Shown: positions 1-12,269 of the stretch, piece by piece
Layout of the letters: each line of letters opens with the position of its first letter
Numbering within the stretch: position 1 is the stretch's first letter
From: Strongylocentrotus purpuratus
Lineage: Eukaryota; Echinodermata; Echinoidea; Camarodonta; Strongylocentrotidae
Reading direction: 5' to 3'
DNA: 64,000 nt
Assembly (NCBI RefSeq): GCF_000002235.5
Contig: NW_022145612.1
Coordinates: 15,492,809-15,556,808, forward strand
Position numbers and translations under genes: made by a program
The notes under the pieces: model-generated
What the model saw: only the letters and a program-made list of their open reading frames with translations
The model's database searches: none
Told to the model about the DNA's origin: nothing

Positions 1-470
1 CTAGGGTAGGACTTGGGTACTTGGATATATAGGGACTAGGGAGCCAGGGAGAAGGGGTGCATAGAAGTAGCAAAGTGACATGATACCTTTTCATGGAATA
101 TTCATAGAGTATTGGCTCATTATATGACTTCGGGGGTGGGGGGGGGGGCTACAAGAAAGGGTGCAAGGAAGGCTCAGACTAAATGACATGATGCAACAGA
201 ACATTCATGGAGTACTGACTAGTTAATTTGAGAGAGAGAGAGAGAGAGAGTATCAGGATGTGTGGGGGGGGGGGGGGGGGGGTTGTGAGTTCAAAGGAGG
301 AGTGAGGTCTTATCTTATCACTGAACATTCATTGAGAACATTCATTGACAAATGGCTAATATTATTGCTTCATAGGGTGGGGCTTGGGCTATCAGGAGAT
401 GGGAAGGGCGTATAAGGGAGTGGGAAGAGGGGAGGTGGTGCATGGAAGGTGCAAACTATGTGATGTATTT
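1..470. repeat. Degenerate short tandem array
   Basis: A loosely repeated unit of roughly 130-175 bp recurs about three to four times. Shared phrases are 'gggcttgggctatcaggag', 'gtgcatggaag', 'aaatgacatgat' and 'cattcatggagtactg'. The array includes a (GA)n run at 231-250 and a G19 run at 264-282. It continues into a larger duplication downstream. No coding signal is seen. Confidence 0.65.
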
Positions 471-1465
471 AATCACTAATCATGAATTGAGTAAGGGCAT
501 GCAATATGGCTTCACATTGGCACAGTTGGGCCTATCAGAGAGTAGGAAACAGAATAGAGTGGAATTGGATGGGTGGAACATAAGGAGTTTAGCTGGAATG
601 TCTGAGCCTATATTTCAAAATACAAATTGCACATATAATAATTTGTACAACTGCATAATCACAAAGTATCGTATTAACTTAATTTTCAAGATATATTTTT
701 ATTACAGGTATATTTCCTAGTACACACCAAATATCATAATTTGATAATATTGAAATACCAATGATGTATCCCCATATGCCTGTATACCTTTGTGTGCCAA
801 GTACCCTCTCTGACCTAATTAAACATTGACCTAGGAACTTCCTAGTATGGGAAACCAATATGTCAGGAAGGATTTTTGTGATTGTATGACTATTAACAAT
901 AGATATTAAATATGAAATTGTAGAAATTGAGGGGTCAGAGAGAAGAAGGGTCAGAGGGTCAGAGGGGTCAGGGAGAAGGAGGGCAATCACTGGTCACTTA
1001 ATCACTGATTGAGGGCTGGTAATATTGCTTCACAGTTGCATAGTTGGGCCTATTTATAGAGTAGGAAACAGAAAAGAGTGGAACATAAGGAGACATACAA
1101 ATTAGCTGGAATGTGTAGGTATATAAATCAATATTCAAATGACACAAATGATCCCTTATAATTTGTACAACTGCATAATTACAAAGTATTATATTACAGG
1201 TATATTTCCTAGTACACATCAAATAAAATAATTTGATAATATCAAAATACAAATTATGTATCGCCATATGCCTGTAAGGTTATACCTGTTGGGTGCCAAG
1301 TACCCTCTTTGACCTAATATCAGTGACCTTACACTTTGCCAGTATGAAAAAACAATATGTCATGAAGCATTTTTTTGTGATTGTATGACTATTAACAATA
1401 GATTGATTTGAAATATAAAATTGTAGAAATTGAGGGGTCAGAGAGAAGGAGGGCAAGACTGAAAG
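471..1465. repeat. Tandem duplication, unit about 490 bp
   Basis: Two head-to-tail copies, about 471-985 and 986-1465. They share long stretches: 'tatttcctagtacaca' occurs at 711 and 1203, and 'gattgtatgactattaacaa' and 'agaaattgaggggtcagag' recur with similar spacing. The period is about 492 bp and divergence is visible throughout. The short open frames inside are shadows of the repeat. Confidence 0.8.
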
Positions 1466-2092
1466 TTTAGCGGAAGAATCAATTTCTCTCAAGATGCTTA
1501 TAAAATTAGCAAAGTTTTTTGTAATGTGTCAGGTATGTAATTGATGTTAAATCACAAAGCACATAAGAGATTCTGTAAAATGATTCACGTCTAGCGAGAC
1601 TACAGAGCCTCAGAGGAGGAGGAGGAGGAGGCGGGAGGAGGTGGATGGCAAGAAAATTAGGGGGAGTTGAGAAGGGGGTCACACGGAGCCAAGGGGATCA
1701 ACTCATATGTCACTGGAGGCATCAGCTCATTCAGGGCATGGTATGAAGGTTACTAGACTAGAACAAAGCCATGTTTGATTTCAACTCCAGAAGTTGGTGA
1801 AAGGCACTCCACCAACAAAGCTAACACTGGCTGCGTTTCCACTCGCACCATGAGTCTCTGCGGTATGGAAACCTGCCCTAGTTTAGATCGTGGATGCACG
1901 TTGGCCGGGGAAGAGAGGGGGACTATTTAAACCTTCCTCCTTACAGATAAAGTCAGGAAAGTTGCAGAAAGTCAGTATTCCCAATGATTAAACCCACCAT
2001 GGTGATGGCTTGTACTACACAAGCTCCTGTGTCAACTGCCTCATGGTCAATGCTCAATTTCCTGCATAACTAAATTCCCAACATGGAACTCC
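1466..2092. other. Unannotated spacer
   Basis: Contains an interrupted (GGA)n stretch near 1612-1650 and a somewhat GC-richer patch around 1830-1930. I see no open frame, RNA gene or terminal-repeat element. Confidence 0.5.
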
Positions 2093-2184
2093 AACTATAC
2101 CTAACCCTAACCCTAAACCTAACCTGAAACGCATATGCCAGCCTATTTAACTCCAAAACTATACTTTTGATGAAATAAAGCCTG
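2093..2184. repeat. Interstitial telomere-like (CCCTAA)n with shared tail
   Basis: A short run of CCTAAC/CCCTAA units at about 2097-2123 is followed by 'ttttgatgaaataaagcctg'. The same combination of CCTAA-type units and the AATAAAGCCTGG tail is found near 31613-31695. This is therefore a dispersed repeat family, not a chance telomere-like run. Confidence 0.6.
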
Positions 2185-4436
2185 GAGGAATATCAGATCA
2201 CTGGTTGGTAGTGGTACAATATATGATAATTGCTTATTCAATCCACGGTGATTGCAATATATGTTAAAGCAATACATTTTTGAAAGTACATATTTACATT
2301 TGTTTGCACAAACTGTATCTTGCTAAAGAAAATTCATATTATGACTTTGGGGCATATATATTTGTACGTGGAGAATATATGTATTTATGAATATGCATGT
2401 ATTTGTTCAGAACCATTAAAACTTCCATCAACTTGGAATAATAAAAACACCCTTCCACAATCCAAACAGCCATGGGGTGAATAGGGGGTGAATAGGGGAC
2501 AAGGAAAGGGTGAGGAAGGGGTCATATTAAGCTAGAGGGGTGGAGTGTGTCAACTCCCCAGCTACAAGAACATCCAACATTTTTTTATTGTATGTAATTG
2601 TATCAATCTTGGGAGTGTGAATAATATTTAGGAACACAAAATTATTCAATATTTGAAATTTTACAATTAAAAACAAAACTCAGTTTTTGGTTATGTTGCT
2701 GGAACCAAAGGGATGTCTGAAAATCAATGAATTGTTCACTATCAAACTTTCTCAAGGAATAAAACATTGATTAACCTTTTTCTGGAGGTGAGAATGTCTG
2801 TTACTATTGGTATTATTGTTTGTATAGGAAAACTATTTGTTGATACTTTTGCTCTGTCCCTTTGCCAAGTTTATACAGGTAACATTTCTAAAATACTGAT
2901 TGAAAGCTGGATGCATTTCAGACGTTTCCTGAAAACCATCTTCCTTGTTTGTGACAATTCCTGGTATGGGCCAGATGGGTCAATAAGGAAAAGAGATGGG
3001 GGAAATCCCTTTCTTATCAGACTATGCTAAAGGATGTTGTATCGATCCAATTAGCATGGATGATAAGGGTGCTGTATGTATGTAGGTTGAGTGCATCACA
3101 CACACCGAGTAAAAGATTAATGGGTTGTCGATGGGGGCCAACGAGAGGTAGGATGGGGAATGGATTTCAGGTTCAAGTCACGGTCAATCGCCAGATCAAG
3201 AGTAACCCAATGTCCTGTAGTAGGGGGAGAAACTGGGGCACCGTCTCAGGCCCGGGCAAAGCAAACACTGCCTCGCGTGGCGGGGAAAAAAATCTTAATG
3301 CCCATCTATCAGCGTGGTCTCAAGGAGTAATATGCGCGTGCTTGCATTGCTGGGGCTTGTATGGACGCTTGCCTTTTATGAGGTTGTGTTGACATAGGAG
3401 ATGTGATTTCAACCGCGCGTTTCTCTTTGCATTTGAGCTCCATTATCCATTCAAGTGCAAATGGTCAATTGGATTGTGTTACAATGATAAGTGAGGTCAA
3501 AAGGTTATCCAGGTCTCTACTTATGATTGCTCTTCATGCAAATGGGCAATCGTGGTGAAAAGCATGAATGGAAAATTAGGTTTAGATAATTAGCAGAAAA
3601 TCCATCACATTTGTTACTTCTTTTCTGTTCACATTCAGTAAACAGTTAATGATCTTAGAATGAAACCGATAGTATAGATATAAGGGCAGTTATCTATTGA
3701 AACACATAGGAAGTTGGGTAGAAAAAGCAAGGTAATAAAATTCTGCAGAAAGAAAACCGCTGCAAAGACATTAACAAGGTACCAGAGTAAAGTACTCTTA
3801 AGAGGAATTAATATCAATATTTTATTGAGTTATTCCTTGTTCTATTTCTCCCCTTCAGATCATAAATCACGGACCAAATTCATAGTCATTTTTGCATGAA
3901 AAAAAATCTATATGTCCTCTGTATGACCCATACACCAACTTCCCTAAATGACCATTTATGGGTACAACGATCAAATTCTTTGGCATCGAGTTATCACAAT
4001 TAACCTTTTCCTCATTCTTACATGTACGAGACTGTTAAAAAATATGACACCATTCTAAAAAAAAAGGAAATGTGATACTGTAAGAGAAGATGTCAGGAGT
4101 ATCTATGGAATACCATGGCTTGTCTGTCATTACTGCTTGAACATGAGCAAGAGTTATATTCTGAGGTATACTTTCCCAAAAGCTACCCTAAAAGAGTTCA
4201 ACCAACTAAACTCATTTTGAAACCAAGCCATCCCTAAGTAAAATAGCATATCCTGTAAGGTTTTAGGGGTTAGCTAATTCACATTGATGATCATTAAAAT
4301 TGACCTACTTCTAGAGAGGGACTGGTACATAGATACAGGGGAAAGTTTGGTGTCAGGTTCATCTATCATTAACTTGGAAGAAGTTGTAGCAGACAAGAAA
4401 GATGATCCTGACTGGCATTGTTAGTTCATTTGTGGA
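2185..4436. other. Unannotated spacer with a GC-richer island
   Basis: Mostly AT-rich sequence without a recognisable gene. About 3060-3430 is clearly richer in G, C and CpG. It carries a 122-codon open frame (3024-3392) whose product I do not recognise and which shows no domain, so I do not call it a gene. A regulatory island or an old repeat is equally possible. Confidence 0.45.
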
Positions 4437-4691
4437 ATGCCAACAGTCATCTGTCATGGTGATAAAGCCCCTGGCCTCCTTCTACAGCAAACTACAAATT
4501 TTTGCGGGTGCCCTAATTATGACGAATACCGTCGTTCACGAGGAGCTGAAATCAGAGACGCGTCTTCCAGGAGGGTGTTGAAATGCAGAGATGACTTTGC
4601 AGAATGCCATGGCTCAGAGTGCAGTCACTTTTTGCCCCCTTTCCCTCAAGTTCAGAGGGAACTTCCTAATAAAGTCATTCTTGGAAGTTGA
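4437..4691 (+). other. Candidate cysteine-rich open frame, unidentified
   Basis: An 84-codon frame from an ATG. From about residue 22 it reads as a polar, cysteine-rich segment with Cys-Gly-Cys, then a charged stretch rich in Arg, Asp and Glu, then a C-x6-C-x4-C pattern. This resembles an extracellular module in composition only; I cannot name a family. 'ctacag' at 4483-4488 could serve as a splice acceptor ahead of the cysteine-rich part. No promoter or partner exon is visible. It could be a chance frame. Confidence 0.15.
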
Positions 4692-6173
4692 GTTAGCTCT
4701 TGGCATGTTTAAGCCTGCTTTACACCCTCCCCATTCAAATCCAAAGAACAATAAATCCTAGAACTCTAGATAGAAGCAATTTCTTGTCATACTTAATTTT
4801 ATAGTTCATTATATGCCATTGGCACAGGCATTGCCAAATATATTATAAGTAATTCATCCATCCTTTGAGATACTACTATTCACTACAATATAAAGTTTAC
4901 AAAACTCAGAATACGAGCACTTTGGGTAATATGCATTAATCTTTTGTGGGGCTTTTTTTTCTTTTTTTTTTTCTTTTTTTTAAATTTTTTTTTTTGGGGG
5001 GGGGGGGGGGTAGACTTTGGAGAAACATACAATATGCATTATATCCTTGAGAGTCTCAAACACAGCATAGCTATGTGAGTGGATGATAAACTAGAAATAG
5101 ACAAAAAGGGTTCTAAGGGATATTCTTAGATTGAAAAAGAAGATTATAAAGAAAAGGGGAGATGTGATGGGTAGAAATCATTTAAATAACCTCATTAACA
5201 ATAAATATCAGGGGTTAATGAGATTTAAGACTATTCAGTGAATACACATATATCTTAAAATGGCTATTTTGCTTCTTTTTCCTCTCATTTTGGTAAATTA
5301 ATGGAAAAAAATAATTAGAAAATTATAATTTTCTTTATATTTGATTCTCTCGTCTAGTCTGTGAACATTGGGATAAATTTTGCATTTTTTATCCAGTATG
5401 ACTCAATACCACAAAACATGTATGTAGATCAAATATTTATTTTAATTCTAAGTGATAAAATGGATCTAAGAGTGAATGAATGAAATCGAATACTCATCCC
5501 CTTTCTTCATAAGAGAAGTCAAGTTATAGGGCTAGCGGGAAATGGTGACCGAGAAGTAGGGCACCTCATTGACCCCACCATCTGGCCATTGCAGTTGCCA
5601 TGGCAATGAGACTGAATGGTCAGTAGACAAAGAAATATAATACCATCTACTTGGGCATCCCCAATGATTATGCTTATGTCATCACCATCTTTTTTAGGAG
5701 TGCCTCCTTCTCCCCCTCCTTGAAAAGGAATTCATAGATGGGTAAATATTTCAAGTGTTTGGCAACTAGCACGTTTTCTACTCACCCATTTCCACTATTT
5801 TCTCTGTGATTGGGAGATGCACATATTCAGGACATGTCTTTTCTGACTCATCACTTAGAACTTTGCCTAATTCTGATGAAGATAAAGATCTTTCAGTGGC
5901 AAACTAAGTTGAGGGCTAGATAAAGAACATGTTATGTTGTGTACCTACATGTTCTACCCCCCCCCCCCCCCACCCCATTATTTTCAACAAGTTTTGAACA
6001 CAGACAATTATCTTGTCTCTTCCAAATGAGAGATAAAATTTTAGGCTATCACTTACTTAATAATCTATTTCATTTTTAAAGCATGTTAATTTATTGCTTT
6101 TTCTTTACCAACAAAGTATTTTCATACACTTGTATTGATATCGAAAATAAAAAAGATCAACTCAAAACATTTA
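4692..6173. other. Unannotated spacer with a T11G15 homopolymer junction
   Basis: AT-rich, with a T-rich stretch ending in T11 joined to G15 at 4985-5010 and a C15 run near 5957-5971. An X-box-like site lies at 5594-5607. No coding signal is recognised. Confidence 0.5.
5594..5607. promoter_or_regulatory. RFX X-box-like site
   Basis: GTTGCCATGGCAAT matches the RFX X-box consensus GTNRCC-NN-RGYAAC at every position but the last. It sits in a larger imperfect palindrome (CATTGC...GCAATG). No nearby promoter is recognised, so function is inference. Confidence 0.3.
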
Positions 6174-6334
6174 TCTTTTGCCTGGTTATTTGGCTAAGGA
6201 TGTAACATACTACATTAATCTTGTTGACATATGAGGTGCTCCTCACAAAATTGGCTATCAACTATTGCTAATTGAAATTTTGGCCTGGAATGGAATTAAT
6301 TGCTTTCGAATTGAGCAAAGAGAATAGAAACATA
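6174..6334. repeat. Direct duplication, copy 1
   Basis: About 160 bp starting 'cttttgcctggttatttggc' and including 'cttgttgacatatgaggtgc'. It recurs about 361 bp downstream at roughly 85-90 percent identity by eye. The intervening sequence (6335-6534) is not part of the repeat. Confidence 0.75.
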
Positions 6335-6534
6335 ACTCCCAAATAAAATTATTGCTATTAAACATCTCCATTGCTGCAAATCTAAACTATACAGATATAC
6401 TGCAAAAAATATACATGTAGGTATAATATTTTTAAGTAATACATTCTTTAACCTTTCTGATATATGATGCACGTACAGTGGCGAAATAGTTCTGTCACCT
6501 TTCTTTTATCTATTTTATTATATTGATTGTTTTC

Positions 6535-6695
6535 TTCTTTTGCCTGGTTGTTTGGCTAAGTATGTATTAAAACTACATAAATCTTGTTGACATATGAGGT
6601 GCTTCTCACAACTTTGGCTATCATCTATTGCTAATTGAACTTTTGGCATGGAATGGATATCACTTGCTTTTGAAATAGAGCAAAGAGAATAGGAA
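6535..6695. repeat. Direct duplication, copy 2
   Basis: Second copy of the 6174-6334 segment in the same orientation, sharing 'cttgttgacatatgaggtgc' and 'gagcaaagagaatag'. Open frames across it on the minus strand are probably incidental. Confidence 0.75.
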
Positions 6696-7789
6696 CCTGA
6701 AAAGACAAGATAAGTGGAAAACTGATCCACATCAAAGCAATAAGCTATGACCATGAATAACATTTCAGACGGCGCTTTAGATGTTTGGAAGTGTATTTAA
6801 GGAAAATTGAGTTCACCTTTATAAGCACTATGTTATTGCATGAGAAATATATCATTTCATCAAGATAAACAGATAAGCATTAGAGGAAAGGGTGAACCAT
6901 TCCATTTGACATGGATTTAATACCCTAGAGATGGTATAAATACAGGTACTCTTAGAATACGCATGTATAATCATTCGTAAATACATTTTGTTTGTTCATG
7001 ATAAAAATCTAATCATAAACAACAAAATTAAAACAAGTTAGTTGGCTTTGAAATAGATCAACTTCATAAAGTATATCATGATCCTTAAAACGCCCATATT
7101 TTACTGAAAATAAATCTTATTAACAGGACTGATGGCCCTTTTAAATCTATTTGTTTTGCATAACTAAATGTTGTTGAGTAAGAAATAACTATCAATTTTA
7201 TATCCGACTACAAAAATATGTAATATGGCACTTTGAGTTACAAATATGCAGCATGTAAATCTTATGTTTGAAATAAATGTGTATGTCAAGGTAGGGGTGC
7301 CCAAGTTGATATTCTCTGGCATGATAAATATATCATTAATAAGTAAACTATAACAATTAAACTAAATAGGTATGTATTCTCCTTTTCAAAGTACTAAAAT
7401 ATGACTGTTAATTACTGACAGAACTCTATATTTTGACATATTTTTAGCACAACTATTTCTTACCTCAACTCAAGCCTTTTTTCTCAAAAACCAAACAAAT
7501 AATAGTGTGTAGTAACTCATGTTGGTATGACAGCATTCTAGTATGATATCTCACACTCCTTTCCCTTTATACTGTCTGATCCTATAATTCTCTGTAGTAT
7601 TAATAACCAATCCAACCGTTTCTATTTTTAAGAGTATTCTCAGACACGGGGGAACTAAATATACCCACAGAATAATTAGGTAGATTTATGTTCCTTCCAT
7701 GCACTTTGCATGGCATGGGCCTGCAGCATGTAATTGTAAGTTGAAAGTAAGGGAAGTTTCAAAACTTTTTCATCAATCAGGCATCCTTT
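6696..7789. other. Unannotated AT-rich spacer
   Basis: No open frame of note, no terminal repeats and no RNA gene recognised. Confidence 0.5.
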
Positions 7790-8010
7790 TTTAATCTCTT
7801 TCTCCTTCTCCTCGTACTTCTCCTTCAACTTCTTCCCCCTTTCTCCATATTTATCTTCCTCTTCTTTTTGCTTCTTGGTCTTTTTTCCCTTTTTTGTCTT
7901 CATCTTCTTTTTTTTCTCCTACTTCTATTTTTCTTCTTTTTCCTCTCCTTCTCCTCCTCCTCTTTTTTCTATTTATTATTTTCAAGTTCTCCTCTTTTCC
8001 TCTTTGACAT
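7790..8010. repeat. Pyrimidine-rich tract (C/T)
   Basis: An impure TTC/TCC tract on the + strand. It is one of the few places where purines lie on the minus strand. The Lys/Glu-rich frame read from the minus strand (7676-7903) is a product of this composition. Confidence 0.7.
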
Positions 8011-9813
8011 CTATGGGCCTTTCTTCTATTGTTTAAAAAAAAACTTTTGCTTTAATTCACTTGCTATTCCATTGATTTTTTTCCATCCAAAGTCTTTCTT
8101 GAATCGTTTTTCCTCTCTGGATTCAACATCTGATTTTTGTCTGTAATCTGCATGATATTGGTGTAAAGAAATTTAAATTAAATTGTAGAGTACTTACAGT
8201 ACATCCAATCATAAAACCAGATATAAGAGTTATCTGGAGTACATACTCATTAACAGTTTTTTTAAAAACACATGTGTAAGTCATAAATGAAAAAAGAGGA
8301 AATGAAGTTTTTCCTTAGTGCGCATCTTCTTACATGAGCAACATTTATACTTCTTCAAGGTGTATCTGCAGTAGTCATCATGATACAGCATGCATGGTAA
8401 GTAAATTTCCACTACCTACTTCCACAAAAAAGGCGACAGATTGGAGAGTCTGTGATCAACATTATAGCATTAGATTAGGAAATGATACATACAAGATCTT
8501 TAAGGACGATACTTGCGGTTTCCTTCCCCAGGATCGGATGAGCATCACCCAATATTGAATCTTTCCTTTCTTAAATCGTGTCTGCAGATTCTTCGCCTGC
8601 TGGTTTATGCAAATTCTCAAATCTGATTACAGTTTTGCGAGCCTGCAAATTACATCGTCAAACATATGGTAGAGAGTAATGATTGTGAGGGGAAATGATC
8701 TGCCATAATGTGTTTAAGGATACCACTGAATTCATGAATACTAAAGAGATATGCTACAGCACGAATGGCAAATATTGGTCACAGACAGAAACTATGGCTT
8801 TCTGAAAGGCAGTATGTAACTTTATTTGAGGCAGAAATTTAAAATTCTCTAAAATCCACCTTTATATTGGTATATTCATAAAGCCAGAACGGTCCGCATC
8901 TGAAAATAGGAAGAAAAACCGAAATCCCACAATTTTTTCTTCCATAAATGGATGAATTTTGAAACACATGTACTTATAATGATGGATGTCACTTCCTAAC
9001 AATCCTTTTTGTAACATACACATACATTTCATCCAATTAGTGAGATTTACTGCTTGTTACCAAGTCAGATAAACCTCTGAAAATGTCTTACCTATGTAAG
9101 AGTAACTTTGTGTGAGTAATAACAAAATTACCAATAACTGGGCTGCTGGAAAGTGCGCTAAAACTTCACAAAAATCCATCTCCTTTCATTTGGCTTACAC
9201 CAATAAATTACCAAAAAGACCTTCCTCCTGGAATTATTATGAGATTCTATGTTTCAACCAAAAAAGGCATTTTTTAAAAAAAAATCAGAAAAAAGAACAC
9301 GTTAAATGGTGTTATGAAGTAGAGATAGTTACATTTTGCTGCACATCAATATTTACTCTGGTTAAAACAATTAAATCCTTACAAATTCTGTTTGGATTTT
9401 TTCAAAAGCAGAACTGCCCATTCAAAGCATTCCTGCTCAACTGAATTACAGTTAAACCATGGACCCCTTCATCAGTGTTCATATTGCATCCTCCATATGT
9501 TTCTCACATCTTACAAGGCGGTGACAGAAATCAGAGAACCTCACTTTCATGTCAGCACGCAATCATAACAGATGGACTGAAGTAGGAAGAAAGAAAGAGC
9601 ATGGTGGTGCGCCAGCCAGCGTTGTTGTATCGCTCTGGTCATGTGACCAATAGGAGGCTTGCCCAGACGCCACACCCAAAGTGTATCAGACTGGACTATT
9701 TTCTAAGGTCAATCAGCTTGTTATGGAGCTTCAGACAAGGCTGTCTTGCTATTCTGCTCCAATAATAGAGGTTATTTAAGGTCACTTCACAGTACATGCT
9801 GCTAAATTATGTT

Positions 9814-9817
<4 letters not shown>
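8011..9817. other. Unannotated spacer
   Basis: No recognisable gene. A consensus-like splice donor (gtaagt at 8399) follows a short frame. A GC-richer patch at 9600-9700 holds GGTCATGTGACC directly followed by a CCAAT motif. These are isolated motifs without a supported transcript. Confidence 0.4.

Positions 9818-9846
<29 letters not shown>
9818..9846. repeat. (TC)n microsatellite
   Basis: About 14 uninterrupted CT units. It is one of very few in the window with the pyrimidines on the + strand. Confidence 0.95.
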
Positions 9847-9848
<2 letters not shown>

Positions 9849-10187
9849 CACGTTGTTTCCCAACCTTGTTTCCTGTATGATCATAATTGTTTGCTGATTA
9901 TAATTGTTCTTTATTTCTCTGTCCTTCTTGCTATGGAAAAACATCAATTATCTCACAAACCCATACCTAGCTAGCTGCAGCATAATGACCTTCTTAATAA
10001 TTTCATAATTTCCAATTATCAAATACTGCTCTACAATAATTTTATGATGTAAGGGTAATGATTTTTACTTTGTTTCCCTTAAAATGGCTGATCTACTTTT
10101 AGCATTTGATTTTTTCTCTTTATTGTATCTTTTTTTGCAGTATTTTCCCTTTTCTTCCACTCATTCCATTTCTACCTTTATTATGTC

Positions 10188-10440
10188 GGACCGTGGATCA
10201 CATGGGTCCACGGTTCGAGTCTTGCTGTGGCACTAATGTCCTTTGGCAATTATGACATTAATTTACATTTGTCACTTTCCACCCAGGTGTATAGTAAATG
10301 GGTATCTGGTAAGAATTTATTCTTTGAATGATTCAGGCAACTCAGTGCAGCTGGGATAAAGCCAAGGCAACAATACTACTTTGCACCTTGCACCCCTTTG
10401 AAAATTAGATGGATATGTGAGCAATATTTAGCAATATAAA
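10188..10440 (+). mobile_element. tRNA-derived SINE, 5'-truncated
   Basis: A pol III B-box-like motif (ggttcgagtct, 10212-10222) is followed by a non-tRNA body containing 'ccacccaggtgta' and 'aaatgggtatctgg', ending in an AT-rich tail near 10440. This fits a tRNA-derived SINE. A clear A box is not seen, which suggests loss of the 5' end. The family name is not known to me. Confidence 0.55.
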
Positions 10441-10527
10441 TGTAGCATTTAATTATTATTGTTAGTATCATTATCCCCTGTCCTTACCTGTTGAAAACAC
10501 TCCTTTTGTTTACACCTGTAGATAGAG

Positions 10528-10531
<4 letters not shown>

Positions 10532-10570
<39 letters not shown>
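10532..10570. repeat. (GA)n microsatellite
   Basis: About 19 GA units, purines on the + strand. Confidence 0.95.
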
Positions 10571-10574
<4 letters not shown>

Positions 10575-10699
10575 TGGAGAGAGATCCTCATTATGGACAC
10601 ACAATTATCGCCAATATTAAGATAAAACAGATTGTTTTTTTTTAAGTGATAGATATAACTTAAATAGATCATTGATTAATCGATTTAGTTAACTCTTTT

Positions 10700-10850
10700 A
10701 AAAATAGTAAGAAGGAAGGAAAATCTTTACCAACCGGCAAAACTCACAAAACAAAGTAAATGCAAGGTACTGGGGCACACCGGACAATGCGGTGCAGTGA
10801 GACTTGAACCTGTCAAAACTCTGATGAGACAATTAAGCTAGTTGCCTACA
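10700..10850 (-). mobile_element. tRNA-derived SINE, minus strand
   Basis: Read on the minus strand there is an A-box-like 'ctagcttaatt' (complement of 10831-10841). About 25 bases on is a B-box-like 'ggttcaagtc' (complement of 10801-10810). The spacing and order fit a tRNA-derived pol III promoter. The body downstream (lower coordinates) is unrelated to tRNA. Boundaries are approximate. Confidence 0.5.
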
Positions 10851-10974
10851 ACAGGTAAACAGTCTTGTGAGATGAGCTGAAGATGACCATGAAGGTAAAG
10901 AAGGCAATAAAGTTCATTGCCACAAGGTGTGGCTAAAATCACCTGTTCATCATGGACAAGGAAAACAGTGAAAG

Positions 10975-11073
10975 AGCGAAAGAGAGAGAAAGAGAGGGAG
11001 GAAGGGAGGGAGGGAGGGAGGGAAAGAGAGAGAGAGAGAGAGAGAAAGAGAAAGAGAAAGAGAGATAGAGAGA

Positions 11074-11113
<40 letters not shown>
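10975..11113. repeat. Compound polypurine (GA/GGGA/GAAA) tract
   Basis: About 140 bp of almost pure A and G on the + strand, mixing GA, GGGA and GAAAGA units. Open frames in all frames across it are low-complexity artefacts. Confidence 0.9.
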
Positions 11114-11115
<2 letters not shown>

Positions 11116-12060
11116 GAAAGGATGGAGGCAAATAAATAGCATGGTGGATATGATCTCACACTTGTAATCTACATTTTGTATCTGTCTATCTGTGAGACAA
11201 TGAGATTATACATTTTTATATAAATATAAGCATGAAGCAGAGTAACTTTTCATACATTTAGGTTAATGGCCTTCCGAATAATACAAGAAATATCTCCCTT
11301 AGATAAAAAAAAAACTTTACAATTTAAAAAATCTGAATCAAGTAATCAGAAATAACTTGGCTATAAGACATTCAATAGTTTCAAGAGTCAAGGAATACTT
11401 GGATTTTCATCACAATCTCTATTCCAAATTATATATATGTTCATTTATGCTTTTTCCATGACATTCATGAATCATTTCATAGCAACTTCACTTTCAAATT
11501 AACTCAGTGACCTTTATTGAGAATTTTTTGTCTTCTTCTCCAAAAGACCTCGTTATCAGGAGACATTCCTACATAACTGCATCCCTCTTTCACAGCTATG
11601 TCTGGTACTGCAATGTTTTGTTGTTTATTCTCACCTCAGTCATAACATATGATGGCCTACAGAGGATGACTGTATGACCTTAGCACTATCAATGTTAATC
11701 ACTCATTAATGAATGAATGGGACTGAAGATAAAAGAAGACTGGAACTATATGTGAGCTACCTAAAGGCAGGATCAATTATAGACTAATGTGACAGATCTA
11801 AATATGGCAGGAAGTTTGTACATTCTATTTTATCTAAATATAAAATGAGGTCGCCGATGTGTAATTCTGCTAGCTATAGAGGGGAGACAAAAGCTTAAAT
11901 AGGGATGATAAAATTTAATTTACGAACATGAAAAACATCACCTGATCTACTTGTATATGATATTGTTCAAGGACGGTTCTATTTTCTTGGAAATGTTTTG
12001 ACCATTGTCTAAAAATATCAATATCAATATCAAAATATCAATTATCTAAAAATAACAACT
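11114..12060. other. Unannotated AT-rich spacer
   Basis: No gene, RNA or terminal repeats recognised. A short ATCAAT repeat lies near 12017-12050, just before the next element. Confidence 0.5.
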
Positions 12061-12157
12061 TGTTCCTGTTTTCACGAAGTGACGGTAGTGAGGAAAATCT
12101 ACACGCAAATTGTATGCGATTTTCATTCACTACCGTCACTTCGTGAAAATAGGGACA
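12061..12157. mobile_element. 97-bp hairpin MITE, copy 1
   Basis: Nearly the whole element is an inverted repeat. The left arm contains TTTTCACGAAGTGACGGTAG (from 12069), and its complement lies at the right end up to 12150. The arms are about 35 bp with a loop of about 28 bp. A second copy with the same arms and a diverged loop is at 20572-20667, which shows mobility. Flanks are AACT and AATT, a possible degraded 4-bp target duplication. No coding capacity. Confidence 0.85.
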
Positions 12158-12269
12158 AATTATGGTGTCCTAAAAAGCCTCATTAATCTGTAATAACTAT
12201 TTTGCAAAATAAAGTGGAAACATTAAATTTGAATATGTCAAGTAGAAAAAGTGTTCACATGAGTACAAT

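Noticed and set aside
442-1492. Frames of 70-103 codons on both strands
   Set aside because: They lie in the tandem duplication and are not kept in step between copies.
3165-3180. 'ggttcaagtca' as a possible pol III B box
   Set aside because: No A box at the right distance and no SINE-like body.
3024-3392. 122-codon frame in a GC-richer island
   Set aside because: No recognisable domain, no splice or start evidence beyond an ATG; higher GC alone lengthens open frames.
7676-7903. Lys/Glu-rich minus-strand frame resembling a coiled-coil protein
   Set aside because: It is the reading of a degenerate TTC/TCC tract; no complex sequence supports a gene.
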